Positions 23,065-33,039 of a stretch of 64,000 nucleotides of DNA are shown piece after piece. Every line of letters begins with the position of its first letter. Within the stretch, counting starts at the first letter, position 1. The notes under the pieces were generated by a model, which was not told the DNA's origin, did not search any database, and saw only the letters and a program-made list of their open reading frames with translations. The position numbers and the translations under genes are program-made. The stretch is from Athripsodes cinereus (Eukaryota; Arthropoda; Insecta; Trichoptera; Leptoceridae): assembly GCA_947579605.1 (NCBI GenBank), contig OX388312.1, forward strand, positions 30,465,313 to 30,529,312, read 5' to 3'.

Positions 23065-23116
23065 TTTAACTTGGATATTTTATCAATTGTATTATTGATA
23101 AAATATCCAAGTTAAA
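23065..23116. repeat. Perfect 23-bp-arm hairpin
   Basis: TTTAACTTGGATATTTTATC + AAT, six-base loop TGTATT, then the exact inverse to 23116. It sits exactly between the LINE tail ending at 23063 and the LINE scrap starting at about 23117. Confidence 0.85.
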
Positions 23117-23265
23117 ATAGCAAAAGGCTGGTAGTACAGTTAGAAAAGAAGATGGCAGGTGGACACCTAGGATCCTGGAATGGAGACCACAGGAGGACAA
23201 GAGAAGTATAGAGAGATCCCAAAAATGATATGCTGATGACATTGTCTAAGTGATGAGAAGAAGAA
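23117..23265 (+). mobile_element. LINE C-terminal scrap
   Basis: With one frameshift it reads WRPQEDKRSIERSQK then YADDIV, the pattern of the C-terminal repeat region (WRPR..R..GRP..RW.DD) of lepidopteran LINEs. 5' and 3' ends are unclear. Confidence 0.5.
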
Positions 23266-23701
23266 GTGGATTTGAGATATTTTTTTGAACTATACATGAA
23301 GTGTTATTATTGTTAGGTCAATGATTGTACAGAGGTATTTATGTAGGAACTATGTACGGCCATTAATAACGGTTACCTTAATTCTATTATTTCTACGAAA
23401 TCAAACATAAACAAGGTGACAGTGGTACTACCTACTAGGTACTACAGAGGGCGCCTACGCATATTAAATACAGGAAAATCTTACAGCGTTACAACGAATA
23501 ACAGAGTAACGAAAGTTCCAGAATAACGAATCGTACAATTTTAATAAAACATTAACATAGTTAGGCTGACGAAATGACGAAAAACATAAATGAACTATGT
23601 ATTATAGAAGTACAGAAGTAAGGCATACGCCAGGGTGATAGCCGACGTCGCAGGGACCTGACATAGCACTTTGAGAAGAAGATTATAGAAGTCAAAATAT
23701 A

Positions 23702-23842
23702 AATCTATTTCAAACATTGGATCTGAAAGAGAAGAAAATGTCTTTCGTCTTTCAAGGCTGATTGACAATGCCCTTTAAAGATGAAAGACGCCTCTCTCTA
23801 AATAAAAAAATATTTTTGTAGAAAATAAACATTTGTTTTTAT
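23702..23842. repeat. Fold-back MITE, family F1, decayed
   Basis: Arms include AAAATGTCTTTCGTCTTTCA and GATGAAAGACGCCTCTCTCT with an AT-rich outer stem. The same stem motif occurs at 20030 and 63231. Confidence 0.55.
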
Positions 23843-23885
23843 TTAATTATGGAATTTCAATACCTCAATACCGAGAAAGTGAATA

Positions 23886-24050
23886 AAAAAAGGAAGACGT
23901 TCAAGATGGGTAGCAAACCTCATCGCTGAATTTTTAATGTTACATACATAATTGTCTTATATGCGTGGTTTTACGAACACCTAGATGATGGATGACTCGA
24001 AAACTTACGAAAAAGTGAGGAATACTAATTCTTTGACGGGTTCGCCGCAG
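23886..24050 (-). mobile_element. SINE-R, diverged
   Basis: GGTAGCAAACCTCATCGCTG, a central block with an insertion, then GACTCGAAAACTTACGAAAA and ACTAATTCTTTGACGGG. Confidence 0.65.
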
Positions 24051-24100
24051 ATTGGATTTTAAATCAAATTGCGAATATTATTCCATGTTCACTATACTTC

Positions 24101-24260
24101 TTCTTCTTCTTCTTCTGCTTGTATTAGATCATTGATCTGTTTGTTCGGAATTCGTTTCCTCTTGCGACGCTGAAGACCAACTACCCTTCCATCTTTTAGA
24201 TGGCCTTCCAGGCAAATCTTCGTCCAAGTGGAGTCTCGTTCGTGGCGATCACTATACGTT
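24101..24260 (-). other. (TTC)n and a possible LINE 3' end
   Basis: TTCTTCTTCTTCTTCTGC at 24101-24118 is followed by a less AT-rich stretch (AGACCAACTACCCTTCCATC...GGCCTTCCAGGCAAATC). A (GAA)n-tailed minus-strand insertion is possible; I cannot name it. Confidence 0.25.
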
Positions 24261-24526
24261 GGAACTATTGTCGACGGTCCTTTATATTTCGTTACAACGA
24301 GATTTGACTAAAATAATAATTATTACCTTTTCGCCCTTAAGCATAATACCGCTGCTGTCATCTCTGTTTACCTGTAGCAGTAGCAGCAGTAGATACCTAC
24401 CGAGTCTGTCCCAGGGTAAATAACAATAACAGGGTAGGTTTATTTATATTATCATTATTATAATACTATGAATAACAATACTTAGAATTTAGTAGGCATT
24501 GATAATTTTACCCTTTAAAATTACAG

Positions 24527-24710
24527 GGTGGAACACCCGGAAAAGAATTGGTTTCCTACTTTCTTCGGTAAATTTTCGAGTGTCCTTTATAAAAGGCAGG
24601 TAGAAAGGCAGGAAGCGAAGGAAGTGTGTAAAGAAAGATCTACTATAACGTTCCATTCTCTCTGCCTATCCCACTTGGGACACGGTGTGAAGGTATAGTA
24701 TAGTATAGTA
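24527..24710 (+). mobile_element. SINE-R / RTE-1 chimera
   Basis: 24527-24603 is the 5' part of SINE-R in sense (GGAACACCCGG...TTTTCGAGTGTCC...AAAAGGCAGGTA). Without a gap larger than a few bases, 24609-24710 is the RTE-1 3' end (GGAAGCGAAGGAAGTGTGTA...CTATCCCACTTGGGACACGG...GGTATAG repeats), as at 43671-43780. The join replaces the SINE 3' half by the LINE 3' end at the equivalent tail. Confidence 0.75.
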
Positions 24711-24878
24711 AAAAAATAAAGACATATTTGATCTGAAATTCAGCGATGAAGTTTTCGTCCCACCCTGAATGTCTTAATTTTTGTTGAGTCTGAGAGGAAA
24801 GTCTGCATGTTTATCACATGCAGCTATTCTGCTGGCTACCCTATTTGTGGGATGTCCCATGATGATATAGTAGTAGTT
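24711..24878 (+). mobile_element. SINE-R 3' portion in tandem with the chimera
   Basis: Begins in the AATAAAGACATAT region, continues through ATTCAGCGATGAAG and ACATGCAGCTATTCTGCTGG, and ends GATGATATAGTAGTAGTT. Confidence 0.7.
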
Positions 24879-24889
24879 ACTAAGAATTA

Positions 24890-25985
24890 CTAAAATATGT
24901 TGTATAAAACAAACCAATAAATTAATAAATATGCTTTCTTATTTTAAAACTATATAAACGAAAAGATAGTGTATATTGGTCTATAGTCCCTATCCCATCA
25001 AATATAGGGTGACCATAATAATGATCGTCTAAACGTCTTTGTGATATATCGATGTTGTATACACGGTTATGAAACAAAAGACAGTGTTAATTTTTGTGTT
25101 TTGAAATCATAAAAAAATGTTGAAATATTTTCTTCAACATTTTTTCCAATACAATTAAGAGAATGTGGGATTATTAGCGTAACTGAAGTTTACTTTTTCC
25201 ACAAAGTAAAATTACGTTCACATAACACTCGAGCAAAATAATAATATTATATCTATTAACCAAGTTTACACGCAACGCTGCCGTTATTTACACTTACCTA
25301 CTCCTTAAGAGATGCCTCAAAGGGCTCAACATAACCTACCAAACAAATTTTACTACAGAAATGCAAAACATTTTTTTGTCGTTCTTGAGTACCTCCACAA
25401 TAAAGCTTAGCTTATGAATGTGGAAGGATTTATCACAACGGGTTAAATTTAGTGACTTTATAAAAAAGTACCAATACAACTAAAATGTGAATTTATCGAC
25501 GCACTTACAAGATTACTTACGATGATTGTGTATGCAATGAAATCTCGGTTAAACTGCGTCTACGCAAGTCACTTAGTTTGCTCTTCAAAATAATTAGGCC
25601 CTAATTGGATCATCATTTCAAAATAATAAGGCATCAATAGGATCATCATTGGATCAAATCAAAATGTAACGTAACAGCTTTTCTTCTATCGCTTGGAAGG
25701 CCTTTCTGCTGGGTGCTGTCCAGGACAATATAGACAACTCAAGACATGAAAAAATTATAGAATTTTAGCCATGAACAAACAGAAGTATTAGAAAAACTAA
25801 ACCAAGTTGGTACAATTATACATATTATCAAGGAAGATTGTAAGAGGGATTTCGATGTAATAATATGCGCAAAATAGAAATGAGTGAACACCCTTGGGAA
25901 ATATATAAGAATGCCTTTGAATTTGACTAAAGTTGTTAAAAAATATCAGTTATTTTAGAAGGATTAACTATGTAACAGTTACGAG
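24890..25985. other. Anonymous AT-rich interval
   Basis: No gene or element recognised. A slightly GC-richer stretch at 25675-25750 may be old LINE sequence. Confidence 0.4.
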
Positions 25986-26115
25986 ACATTTTGAATGTTT
26001 TTTTAAATATTCTACAATGCACATCCGTTACTTGATTTTTTAAAATCACGATCGATTTTAAAAAATCAAGTAACGGATGTGCATTGTAGAATATATAAAA
26101 AAACATTTAAAATGT
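25986..26115. repeat. Long near-perfect palindrome, ~62-bp arms
   Basis: ACATTTTGAATG... through CTACAATGCACATCCGTTAC and TTGATTTTTTAAAATC (to 26047), loop ACGATC, then the inverse from 26054 to 26115. Only a few mismatches, mainly near the outer ends. Non-coding. Confidence 0.85.
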
Positions 26116-26170
26116 TGTTAAAAAAGATAGAACAAATCAAGATATCATTGTCTAGAAACATTATATATAA

Positions 26171-26235
26171 TGAGTAACAATACATTGGATTGGTTTGCAA
26201 CAAATTTGGATTTTCTCCTGCATTCCTCCCTAGTT
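26171..26235 (-). mobile_element. LINE-B 3' end fragment
   Basis: CATTGGATTGGTTTGCAACA + AATTTGGATTTTCTCCTGC is the inverse of the LINE-B C-terminal codons at 30110-30160. Confidence 0.65.
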
Positions 26236-26737
26236 TCTATAAATAAATAGGGAGAAAGCTATGTTAAAGTATGAAAATAAATGGAAAACTTAAGTATTCA
26301 CTTGCCAACAGTTTTAAACGACTGATAAAATATACTTAGTACGTAGATGATTTTATAGCACTAGGCATATGCATGTGTATGTAAGTAACGCATAAACACA
26401 AACCAACATCCAACATAGTAGGTATTAACATTAGTTGTATGTAGCTACATAACACTTTGCCTGAATACAATTTAGTGTAGCCACATAAGTTGTTAGTATA
26501 GTATAGGTCCTACAATATGTATTACGTTCTATTATATTGCGTAACTAGCACCTACTATACCACATATAACACTTATGTTCACCTGATGCCTAACCAGAAA
26601 CTTTACAATATAGAAGTGTAATTGCGAATATATTTTACATATTATGTATGTAGGAGCATAGTTTTTCAGTTAAATCATTTTGTGTCAGCGTAGATAAAGA
26701 TGTAAATTTGAATTTGTCAAGCAGGAAATAAGCGATA

Positions 26738-26754
26738 AGTCTACCCCCCCTCTC

Positions 26755-26836
<82 letters not shown>
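26738..26836. repeat. (CT)n microsatellite grading into (CTAT)n
   Basis: An almost pure CT dinucleotide run of about 85 bp follows a run of C, then TCTATCTATCTATCC. It adjoins the 3' end of an RTE-1 copy and may have grown from its tail. Confidence 0.95.
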
Positions 26837-26838
<2 letters not shown>

Positions 26839-27549
26839 CATACACTTACGCCGTATCTCAAAGGGGGTGGTAGAGAAAACGGAACGTCATATTAGACCAT
26901 ATTTACAAACTTTTTTCGCTTCTTTCACATTCATGCAATTTCTTGTATATGTTTTTAACGCGGCTGCACGTTTCATTTACCAACTAAATCGCTCTGCACA
27001 CATATCTGCCACCCCTCAATCTCTTCACTGGCTCAGATGTCCGGAGAGAGTTGAATTTAAAGTGTGTTTGACAGTATTTAAGGCACTTCATGCTATGGCC
27101 CCAGAATATATCATGGAACTCTGTGGTAGAGAGGCGTTAAGTCATAGACAGACAACACTTAGGTCTTGTCAAGATATTACAACTAAATTGGAGGTGACCA
27201 GTACTGTATCGAAACCAGTGTACGTGGAGCGTGCTTTTGCAATATCGGCACCTGTAGTCTGGAACAGGCTTCCACAAATGATCAGAGAAACGCAGGACAT
27301 ATCTCGTTTCAAGAACCAACTGAAGACTTATCTATTCAAGAAATCTCACGGAATAATCCAAGCACAACCTTAGTTAGCAAAGAGCGCCCTTGAGGTGGAT
27401 TTTTTTTCACAAAACGGCGATTTACAAATCATCCAAATAATTATAATATACAGTTTCTCTTACTCAACACGTGGCCATCCTGGAGAATTTAATTCACATG
27501 TTCCAGCTACATAGTTTTCAGACGTTTTCGTTTTGTCACACCTTCTTTT

Positions 27550-27551
<2 letters not shown>
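26839..27551 (-). mobile_element. RTE-1 3' part interrupted by an L2 insertion
   Basis: 26839-26952 (CTTACGCCGTATCTCAAAGG...TTCGCTTCTTTCACATTCAT) is the RTE-1 3' end on the minus strand. The next part of the same RTE, CTCTTACTCAACACGTGGCC...GAATTTAATTCAC, resumes at 27450-27545. The two halves join collinearly with the copy at 43671-44125. The intervening 26953-27449 is a plus-strand L2-like 3' end that inserted into it. Confidence 0.8.
26953..27449 (+). pseudogene. L2/CR1-like LINE ORF2 C-terminus, inserted in RTE-1
   Basis: From residue 32 of the 168-residue ORF (26867-27373) the protein reads NAAARFIYQLNRSAH, SLHWLRCPERVEFKVCLTVF, VYVERAFAISAPVVWNRLP and FKNQLKTYLFKKS. This is the standard C-terminal region of L2/CR1-type ORF2. 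The first ~29 residues of that ORF come from antisense RTE-1 sequence and are not part of the protein. After the stop at 27371-27373 comes the tail GAGCGCCCTTGAGGTGGATT...CACAAAACGGCG and an (AAT)n-like end. The coding part is unbroken, so the insertion is fairly young; it is heavily 5'-truncated and non-functional. Confidence 0.85.
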
Positions 27552-27582
<31 letters not shown>

Positions 27583-29230
27583 AACAACATATACGGCACA
27601 AGGCCATTAAACATATACAAAAAATCACATTTAGTTCGATTCAATACAACAATTATTTCAAACGCAGTCACATTAAATTTACTTATCACACACACACATA
27701 CACATAACTATACAATGCAGCAATATAAAACTATAGCACCCGCCAGTATACAAACTTATTTTATAACATTTACAGACTATCCACATTAAAGTAACAATGC
27801 TGCTATCCCACTCACACTTACAATCGTCCGCATAAACAGACACCGGGTACAGAGAGGGACGGCGTCACAATCATAATGTAGGCGGGCGCTTCAGCTCATC
27901 ATGAATATAATAATAAAAACTGAAAATTATGTTGCCAGGTTTGACCGCAACACCCGAGCAAAACAAAATAAATATAACGCAGTGTTATGTGCTTTCACTA
28001 ATAAAATATGCATGACATAATACAGAAATCTATAATAATTAATCATTTATGGAATATATAACTACTTAAAGCAATGTAAGATCAATTAAATCCACAATAA
28101 AATAAACTTGAAATATTATCTACTTAATATTATCTACCTAAATAACAATAAAATAAAATTAAATAAAACTTATGGGAATGTCAAATGTAAAATCAATTAA
28201 ATTCACAAAAAATGAAATTTGAAATATTACCTAATATCACTAAAATAAAATTTGAATAAAATTTATGGGAATGTTAAATGTAAAAACAATCAAATTCATA
28301 AAAAATAAAATTTGAAATACCTATTACTTAATTACAGCAAAATAAAATTTGAATAAAATCAAATTCACAAAAAATAAAATTTTAAATATTACTTAACTAC
28401 ACTAAAATAAAGTATGAATAAAATTTATGGAAATGTCAAATGTAAGATCAATTAAATTCATAAAAAATTAAATTTGAAATATTACTCAATTACACTAAAA
28501 TATAATTTGAATAAAGTCTATGGGAATGTCAAATGTAAAATCAATTAACTTCACAAAAAAATAAAACTCGAAATATTACCCAATTACACTTAAATAAAAT
28601 CTGAATAAAATTTATGGGAATGTCAAATGTAAAATCAAATAAATTTATTAAAAATAAAATTTGGAATATTACTTAATTACACTAAAATAAAATCTGAATA
28701 AAATTTATGGGAATGTCAAATGTAAATCAATTAAATTATTAAAAAAAATTAAATTTGAAATATTTATTAATTACACTAAAATAAAATCTGAATGAATTTA
28801 TGGGAATGTCAAATGTAAAATCAATTAACTTCAACAAAAAAATAAAAAATAAAATTTGAAATATTACTCAATAACACTAAAATAAAGTATGAATAAAATT
28901 TATGGGAATGTCAAATCTAAAATCAATTAAATTCACAAAAAATAAAATTAGAAATATTACTCAATTATACTAAATAAAATTTGAATAAAATTTGTGGGAA
29001 TGTCAATTACAATAAAATTAAATCATGATGGTAGAAATCAATTCAAACAGACGATATACATTTCAATTTCACATATTTAAACTATTTGGCTTAAAACTTT
29101 CAGAAACTAATTGCCTAAACTTACTAAAAGTCACCGAGAAAATATCAGCCAGACTACCATATTCATTACCCACTCTATGCAGTCTTCTAACTGGAGAGTT
29201 GTAAAGGTAATTATTATTTACAACATCACA
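27552..29230 (-). mobile_element. Minus-strand LINE 3' end with tandem-repeat 3' UTR
   Basis: A (TTTA)n run at 27552-27580 is the inverted tail. At the other end, the minus-strand frame 29230-29069 reads NNNYLYNSPVRRLHRVGNEY then DIFSVTFSKFRQL and stops, as in C-termini of several insect LINE ORF2 proteins. Between them the 3' UTR holds an array of ~94-bp repeats (28070-29010). The whole appears to be a single 5'-truncated insertion whose clade I cannot assign. Confidence 0.55.
28070..29010. repeat. ~94-bp tandem repeat array, about ten units
   Basis: The motif TATGGGAATGTCAAATGTAA recurs at about 28171, 28264, 28423, 28518, 28612, 28704, 28799, 28899 and 28990, i.e. every 91-100 bp. One 159-bp step near 28340 reflects a unit that lost the motif. 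Each unit also has AAATTCACAAAAAATAAAAT and ATTACACTAAAATAAAAT. Extremely AT-rich, non-coding. Confidence 0.9.
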
Positions 29231-29232
29231 GT

Positions 29233-30165
29233 GCAGAAGCAAGGGTCGAACAAGGCGTAAGACAAGGATGCTCAATGTCGCCAGCTCTCTTTAACTGCTA
29301 TATACAGCGAGCCATTGATGAACTGAGAGAAGAAATGAAGAACTGGACAGGAGTAAAAATAAATGGGAAAAAGGTCGACATGATAAGATATGCTGACGGC
29401 ATAGCACTGCTCGCAGACTCCGAGATGGAGCTGAACGAAGCTTTAGGAAAATTGGAAAGTATACTGTTGTCAAAGTACAACATGAAAATAAATAAAGAAA
29501 AAACAAAATGTATGGTCGTTGGAAGAGAGGAAGCGACTGCGAACATTGCATTAAATGGAGTGAGCATCAAACAAGTAAGTGAATTCGTGTACCTGGGCAG
29601 CAGAATAAACCAGGATGGACGCTCCAAAGCAGAAATTGTAAGCAGAATAAACCAGGCAAGGATTGCCTTCAACAAAAAATCGAAGATATTGGAATCCCCA
29701 AATATCGACTTAAGCGTAAGGAAGAACCTTACTAAAGCCTTTGTATGGAGCATTCTGCTTTATGGTTGTGAGACATGGACCATCAGCAAGAGTGAAAGCG
29801 GACGGTTGGCGGCCTTTGAGATGTGGTGCTACAGACGCATGCTTAAGATCCACTGGTCGGAGCACGTCGAAAACGAAGAAGTCTTAACCAGGGTAGGCGA
29901 AAAAAGGCAACTCCTTAAGAGAATCAGCCAACAACGAGCTAACTGGATTGGCCACAACATCAGGCACCCAGGACTACTCATCGCCATCGCGGAGGGTAAG
30001 ACCGAGGGAACAAATGGCAGAGGCCGACCAAGAGACGCATATATGGACCAACTGAAGAGGGACATGAACTGTGGCTCATACGTAGAGCTTAAAAGACTGG
30101 CTGAGAATAGGGAGGAATGGAGAAGAAAAACCAAACTCGTTGCAGACCAATCCAATGGATTGTAA
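29233..30165 (+). pseudogene. LINE-B reverse transcriptase, 3' third of ORF2
   Basis: The open frame begins within the RT domain (VEQGVRQGCSMSPALFN, starting upstream of the Met at 29275) and runs to a TAA at 30163-30165. The catalytic box is YADG (residues 39-42 from that Met; codon GGC at 29398-29400) instead of YADD, so one metal-binding aspartate is lost. Thumb and C-terminal regions follow: FVYLGSRINQDG, LYGCETWTISKSE, WCYRRMLKIHWSEHVENEEV, IGHNIRHPGLL and GRGRPRDAYMDQLKRDMN. This layout is typical of insect non-LTR retrotransposons; I cannot fix the clade. It is 5'-truncated, with no endonuclease. The rest of the frame is unbroken, suggesting modest age. Shorter copies at 21664-21965 and 26171-26235. 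Confidence 0.9.
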
Positions 30166-30482
30166 CTAAATATATATATAGTGGAAAGTAATGTTTTGAC
30201 GTGTGCTCCTATTTGGAACGTGATAGTGTATTAACTCAATCACATCAGGACAATTTATATGGCAATTCACTATTCTGTATAACAATAAGAGATCGGAAAT
30301 AATTCTCCTGTCCGACAATTTTTAATATTTTTAAATATAAACACTCTTTTCGTTATCCTTTTTTCATACATACATATTTCCAAACCATCGCTACTTAGTC
30401 GCAACACAAGAGATAAATAGATTAGGTACTTATGTGTTTTTTTTCAATATTAATTTAATCTCTCTCAATAAACAAATAAATT

Positions 30483-30670
30483 TCGTCGGTAACCTGGAGG
30501 CAGAGTCTCGGCTTCGTGAACAAGGGGTCCGTGGTTCGATACCAGGTACCGGCAAACTCCCCTTTCACGACACTAGCTTTTAGTAGCTTACTGTGGAAGG
30601 TGTATAAGGTTGTATTTGGGTTTATAACAAACAAAACTCAGATATATCTTTAAAAAATATATATATATTA
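30483..30670 (+). mobile_element. tRNA-derived SINE (family 2)
   Basis: A tRNA-like head holds GTCGGTAACCTGGAGGCAG and a B box GGTTCGATACC. A body with CTCCCCTTTCACGACAC and TTGTATTTGGGTTTATAAC follows, and it ends in an AT tail. The body recurs without the head at 63562-63660, which establishes it as a separate SINE family. Confidence 0.75.
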
Positions 30671-31015
30671 GTTCGGCTGTAGAGAGCAAATAATGAGACC
30701 ACACTCATCCCAAATGAGTATCTCTGCACCAATCGAGTCACCTGTCCCAACGACATTCCCATTAGCATCCCCAGAAACAATATTTTGAAAAAAGGTTGTC
30801 TAGGCCGTAGAAAACTTGAAGAACGAAAATTCTCTTAAGCATTCTTCTAGTTCTTTTTACGCCCTTTTCCGTTTCCCTCGAAAGCATATATAGGTTAAAA
30901 ACCAGCCCTCTCCATTTTCCAATGGAGCTACATGTTCCCATGACATTCCTATCATCCTGATGCATACCTGATTAATACTAAGAACTTTCATTTCTGCTGG
31001 TCGGCATTTTTCATA
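30670..31015 (-). pseudogene. RTE-2 C-terminal fragments, decayed
   Basis: On the minus strand the residues GMSWEHVAPLENGEGWFLT (about 30890-30950) parallel GMSWKEVTQLAQRRTEWRWL of RTE-2 at 58608-58680. A second, weaker match lies at 30715-30780. Several frameshifts. Confidence 0.5.
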
Positions 31016-31080
31016 TAGCTTAAAATAAAAATGACACATTGACTATCGACAAATTCGAATTTGTAATGCAAAAGATAAAA

Positions 31081-31277
31081 TATTGACAAAATGATATTGT
31101 TTTATTATTTTGTTTTGTTTTTATTTTTTTCTGCATTCCTATAAGTATTTGTTTATTTCCTTAGGTTGAGTTACATGTGTAACTTATTTACTATATTATA
31201 TACATATTGTTTGTTGTATTTTATATTCTTATATTTAAGGCTTATAGCCGTTTATTGTAAAGCAAATAAATAAATTA
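31081..31277 (+). mobile_element. LINE 3' UTR with (AAAT)n
   Basis: T-rich tract with GGTTGAGTTACATGTGTAAC and AAGGCTTATAGCCGTTTATT, ending AAATAAATAAATT. Family unassigned. Confidence 0.4.
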
Positions 31278-31614
31278 TAAAAATCTTATAAAGTTTTTAT
31301 AAACAGAAAACACTCTACAATAAGTAGGTAAAACTAAATAAGTACAGGTGATAATGTCTGGGTGGTGATACATCGCATCATAGTGTATGTATGGTGCTTC
31401 TAGTATACCAGTATGAAGGTATATAGATAGATATTTAAACGCGTTCTCTGGTTGATTTATCACCTTTCAACTGAATATTGCTGCTACTACACGAGCTTAA
31501 TTTCACAATCCTTTTAAGACTACCTTACATCACAATATATTGGACATGGACACACTAAAATCACAAATAACGTTCTCCCAAATTATGACAATTATGATTT
31601 TTCACTAAAAATAT

Positions 31615-31699
31615 TAATTAAGATAAAACACTTATTTGTAGTATATCCACGGTGACAGTCACCGTGGATATACTACAAATAAGTGTTTTATTTTAATTA
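31615..31699. repeat. Palindrome with ~42-bp arms and 1-nt loop
   Basis: The arms meet at GGTGAC-A-GTCACC (31651-31663). From 31624 to 31690 the two halves are exactly inverse; beyond that, one mismatch is tolerated out to 31615 and 31699. A virtually loopless cruciform-forming sequence. Confidence 0.9.
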
Positions 31700-31793
31700 A
31701 TTCAACATGAATTTCCACCAAGTACCGTCGGTTGAAAAATATCAACTTTACTAAAAATATTATTACCCGAGTAATAAGAAAGTCTTAATTAGA

Positions 31794-32222
31794 AGAAACT
31801 GTAAATAAACGGAAAAGAATCAATTTGTTTTACATTCTCAAGCAATATGATCATACAAGTTATATACAAGTTCGATGTGTTAGCACTAACATGCGACTAA
31901 AGAAACTATAAATAAACGGAAAAGAATCAATTTGTTTTACATTCTCAAGCAATATTATCATACAAGTTATATACAAGTTCGATATGTTAGCACTAACATG
32001 CGACTAAAGAAACTATAAATAAACGGAAAAGAATCAATTTGTTTTACATTTTCAAGCAATATTATCATACAAGTTATATACAAGTTCGATATGTTAGCAC
32101 TAACATGCGACTAAAGAAACTATAAATAAACGGAAAAGAATCAATTTGTTTTACATTCTCAAGCAATATTATCATACAAGTTATATACAAGTTCGATGTG
32201 TTAGCACTAACATGCGACTAAC
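31794..32222. repeat. 107-bp minisatellite, four units
   Basis: Units start at 31794, 31902, 32009 and 32116 (GAAACTATAAATAAACGGAA) and run to GCACTAACATGCGACTAA. Units 2-4 are nearly identical; unit 1 differs slightly more. Each contains the near-palindrome GTTAGCACTAAC. Confidence 0.95.
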
Positions 32223-32316
32223 GAATGTTTTAATTTCTTGAAAACTTCGAAAACATTTATTTATTTACTAATTCAAGAGTTTTTGTGTTTACGCTGTGGA
32301 AATCCATTTTTAATTT

Positions 32317-32506
32317 TAATAAATAAAATATAAAAATATATTATTGAGCACTGTTTAATCTACACTATGTTAGGTTAAATACCGAACGTTTTCGCCAATA
32401 CTTGTCTGAAGATGCCTACAAGTATAGGCGAAAACGTTCGGTATTTAACCTAACATAGTGGAGATTAAACAGTGCTCAATAATATATTTTTATATTTTAT
32501 TTATTA
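32317..32506. repeat. Palindrome with 89-bp arms
   Basis: Left arm 32317-32405 and right arm 32418-32506 are inverse with only a few mismatches, enclosing the 12-nt loop CTGAAGATGCCT. The arms include GAGCACTGTTTAATC and TACCGAACGTTTTCGCC. No coding capacity; likely a fold-back element. Confidence 0.9.
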
Positions 32507-32833
32507 AAATTTATTTATTTATCAACACATTTAACGGCGTGAGAGCCTATTTAATTGTATATAACAATAAAAATAACAGAAAATCTGCAAAATTACATAA
32601 AAATATTGAAAACAATTATTATTATTATTATTAAATGCGGCTGATAGATTAAATTTATAATGCTCACAACTCTTGTCAAGTAACTCCTCTGAGAGATAAC
32701 CTTCACTAGCTTAAAGTTAAAGAAAAAGTGAAGTTTAAAATCGTAATAACCAAGTTCAGAGCACTACATGAAATCAGTGTGCGTTTCTGAGCTCTGCACT
32801 TCGGAAGAAACGTCACGAAAGTGAAAATCTCTC

Positions 32834-33035
32834 AGAGGCCTGAGTCAACAACTCACTTTCGTCTCACGTTCCCGCTCCGTTAGCGTTCGGGTGCAGACGA
32901 TGTTGCAAGCAAGTGTCAATTTCGTTGCTAAGATACACAATAGTTACGAAAATTAACACTTTGGCGCACCATCGTCTGCATCCGAACGCTAGCGGAGCGG
33001 GAACGTGACGTGCCTCTGAGGCCTGAGTCAACAAC
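32834..33035. repeat. Fold-back MITE, family F2 (rearranged end)
   Basis: The arm AGAGGCCTGAGTCAACAAC...CGCTCCGTTAGCGTTCGGG is answered by ...CCGAACGCTAGCGGAGCGGG. The central spacer is the same as in 47391-47591 but inverted. The right extremity shows CCTCTGAGGCCTGAGTCAAC, i.e. a left-end sequence, pointing to a rearranged terminus. Confidence 0.8.
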
Positions 33036-33039
33036 ACAC

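Noticed and set aside
26867..27373. 168-residue ORF as one protein
   Set aside because: Its first ~29 residues are antisense RTE-1 sequence; only the rest is LINE protein.
28070..29010. CRISPR-like or centromeric satellite
   Set aside because: Units are contiguous without spacers and only ~1 kb long, between LINE parts in a eukaryotic genome.
29298..29753. Long minus-strand ORFs opposite the LINE reverse transcriptase (29298-29753, 29829-30155)
   Set aside because: They are antisense shadows of a clearly recognisable plus-strand RT frame.
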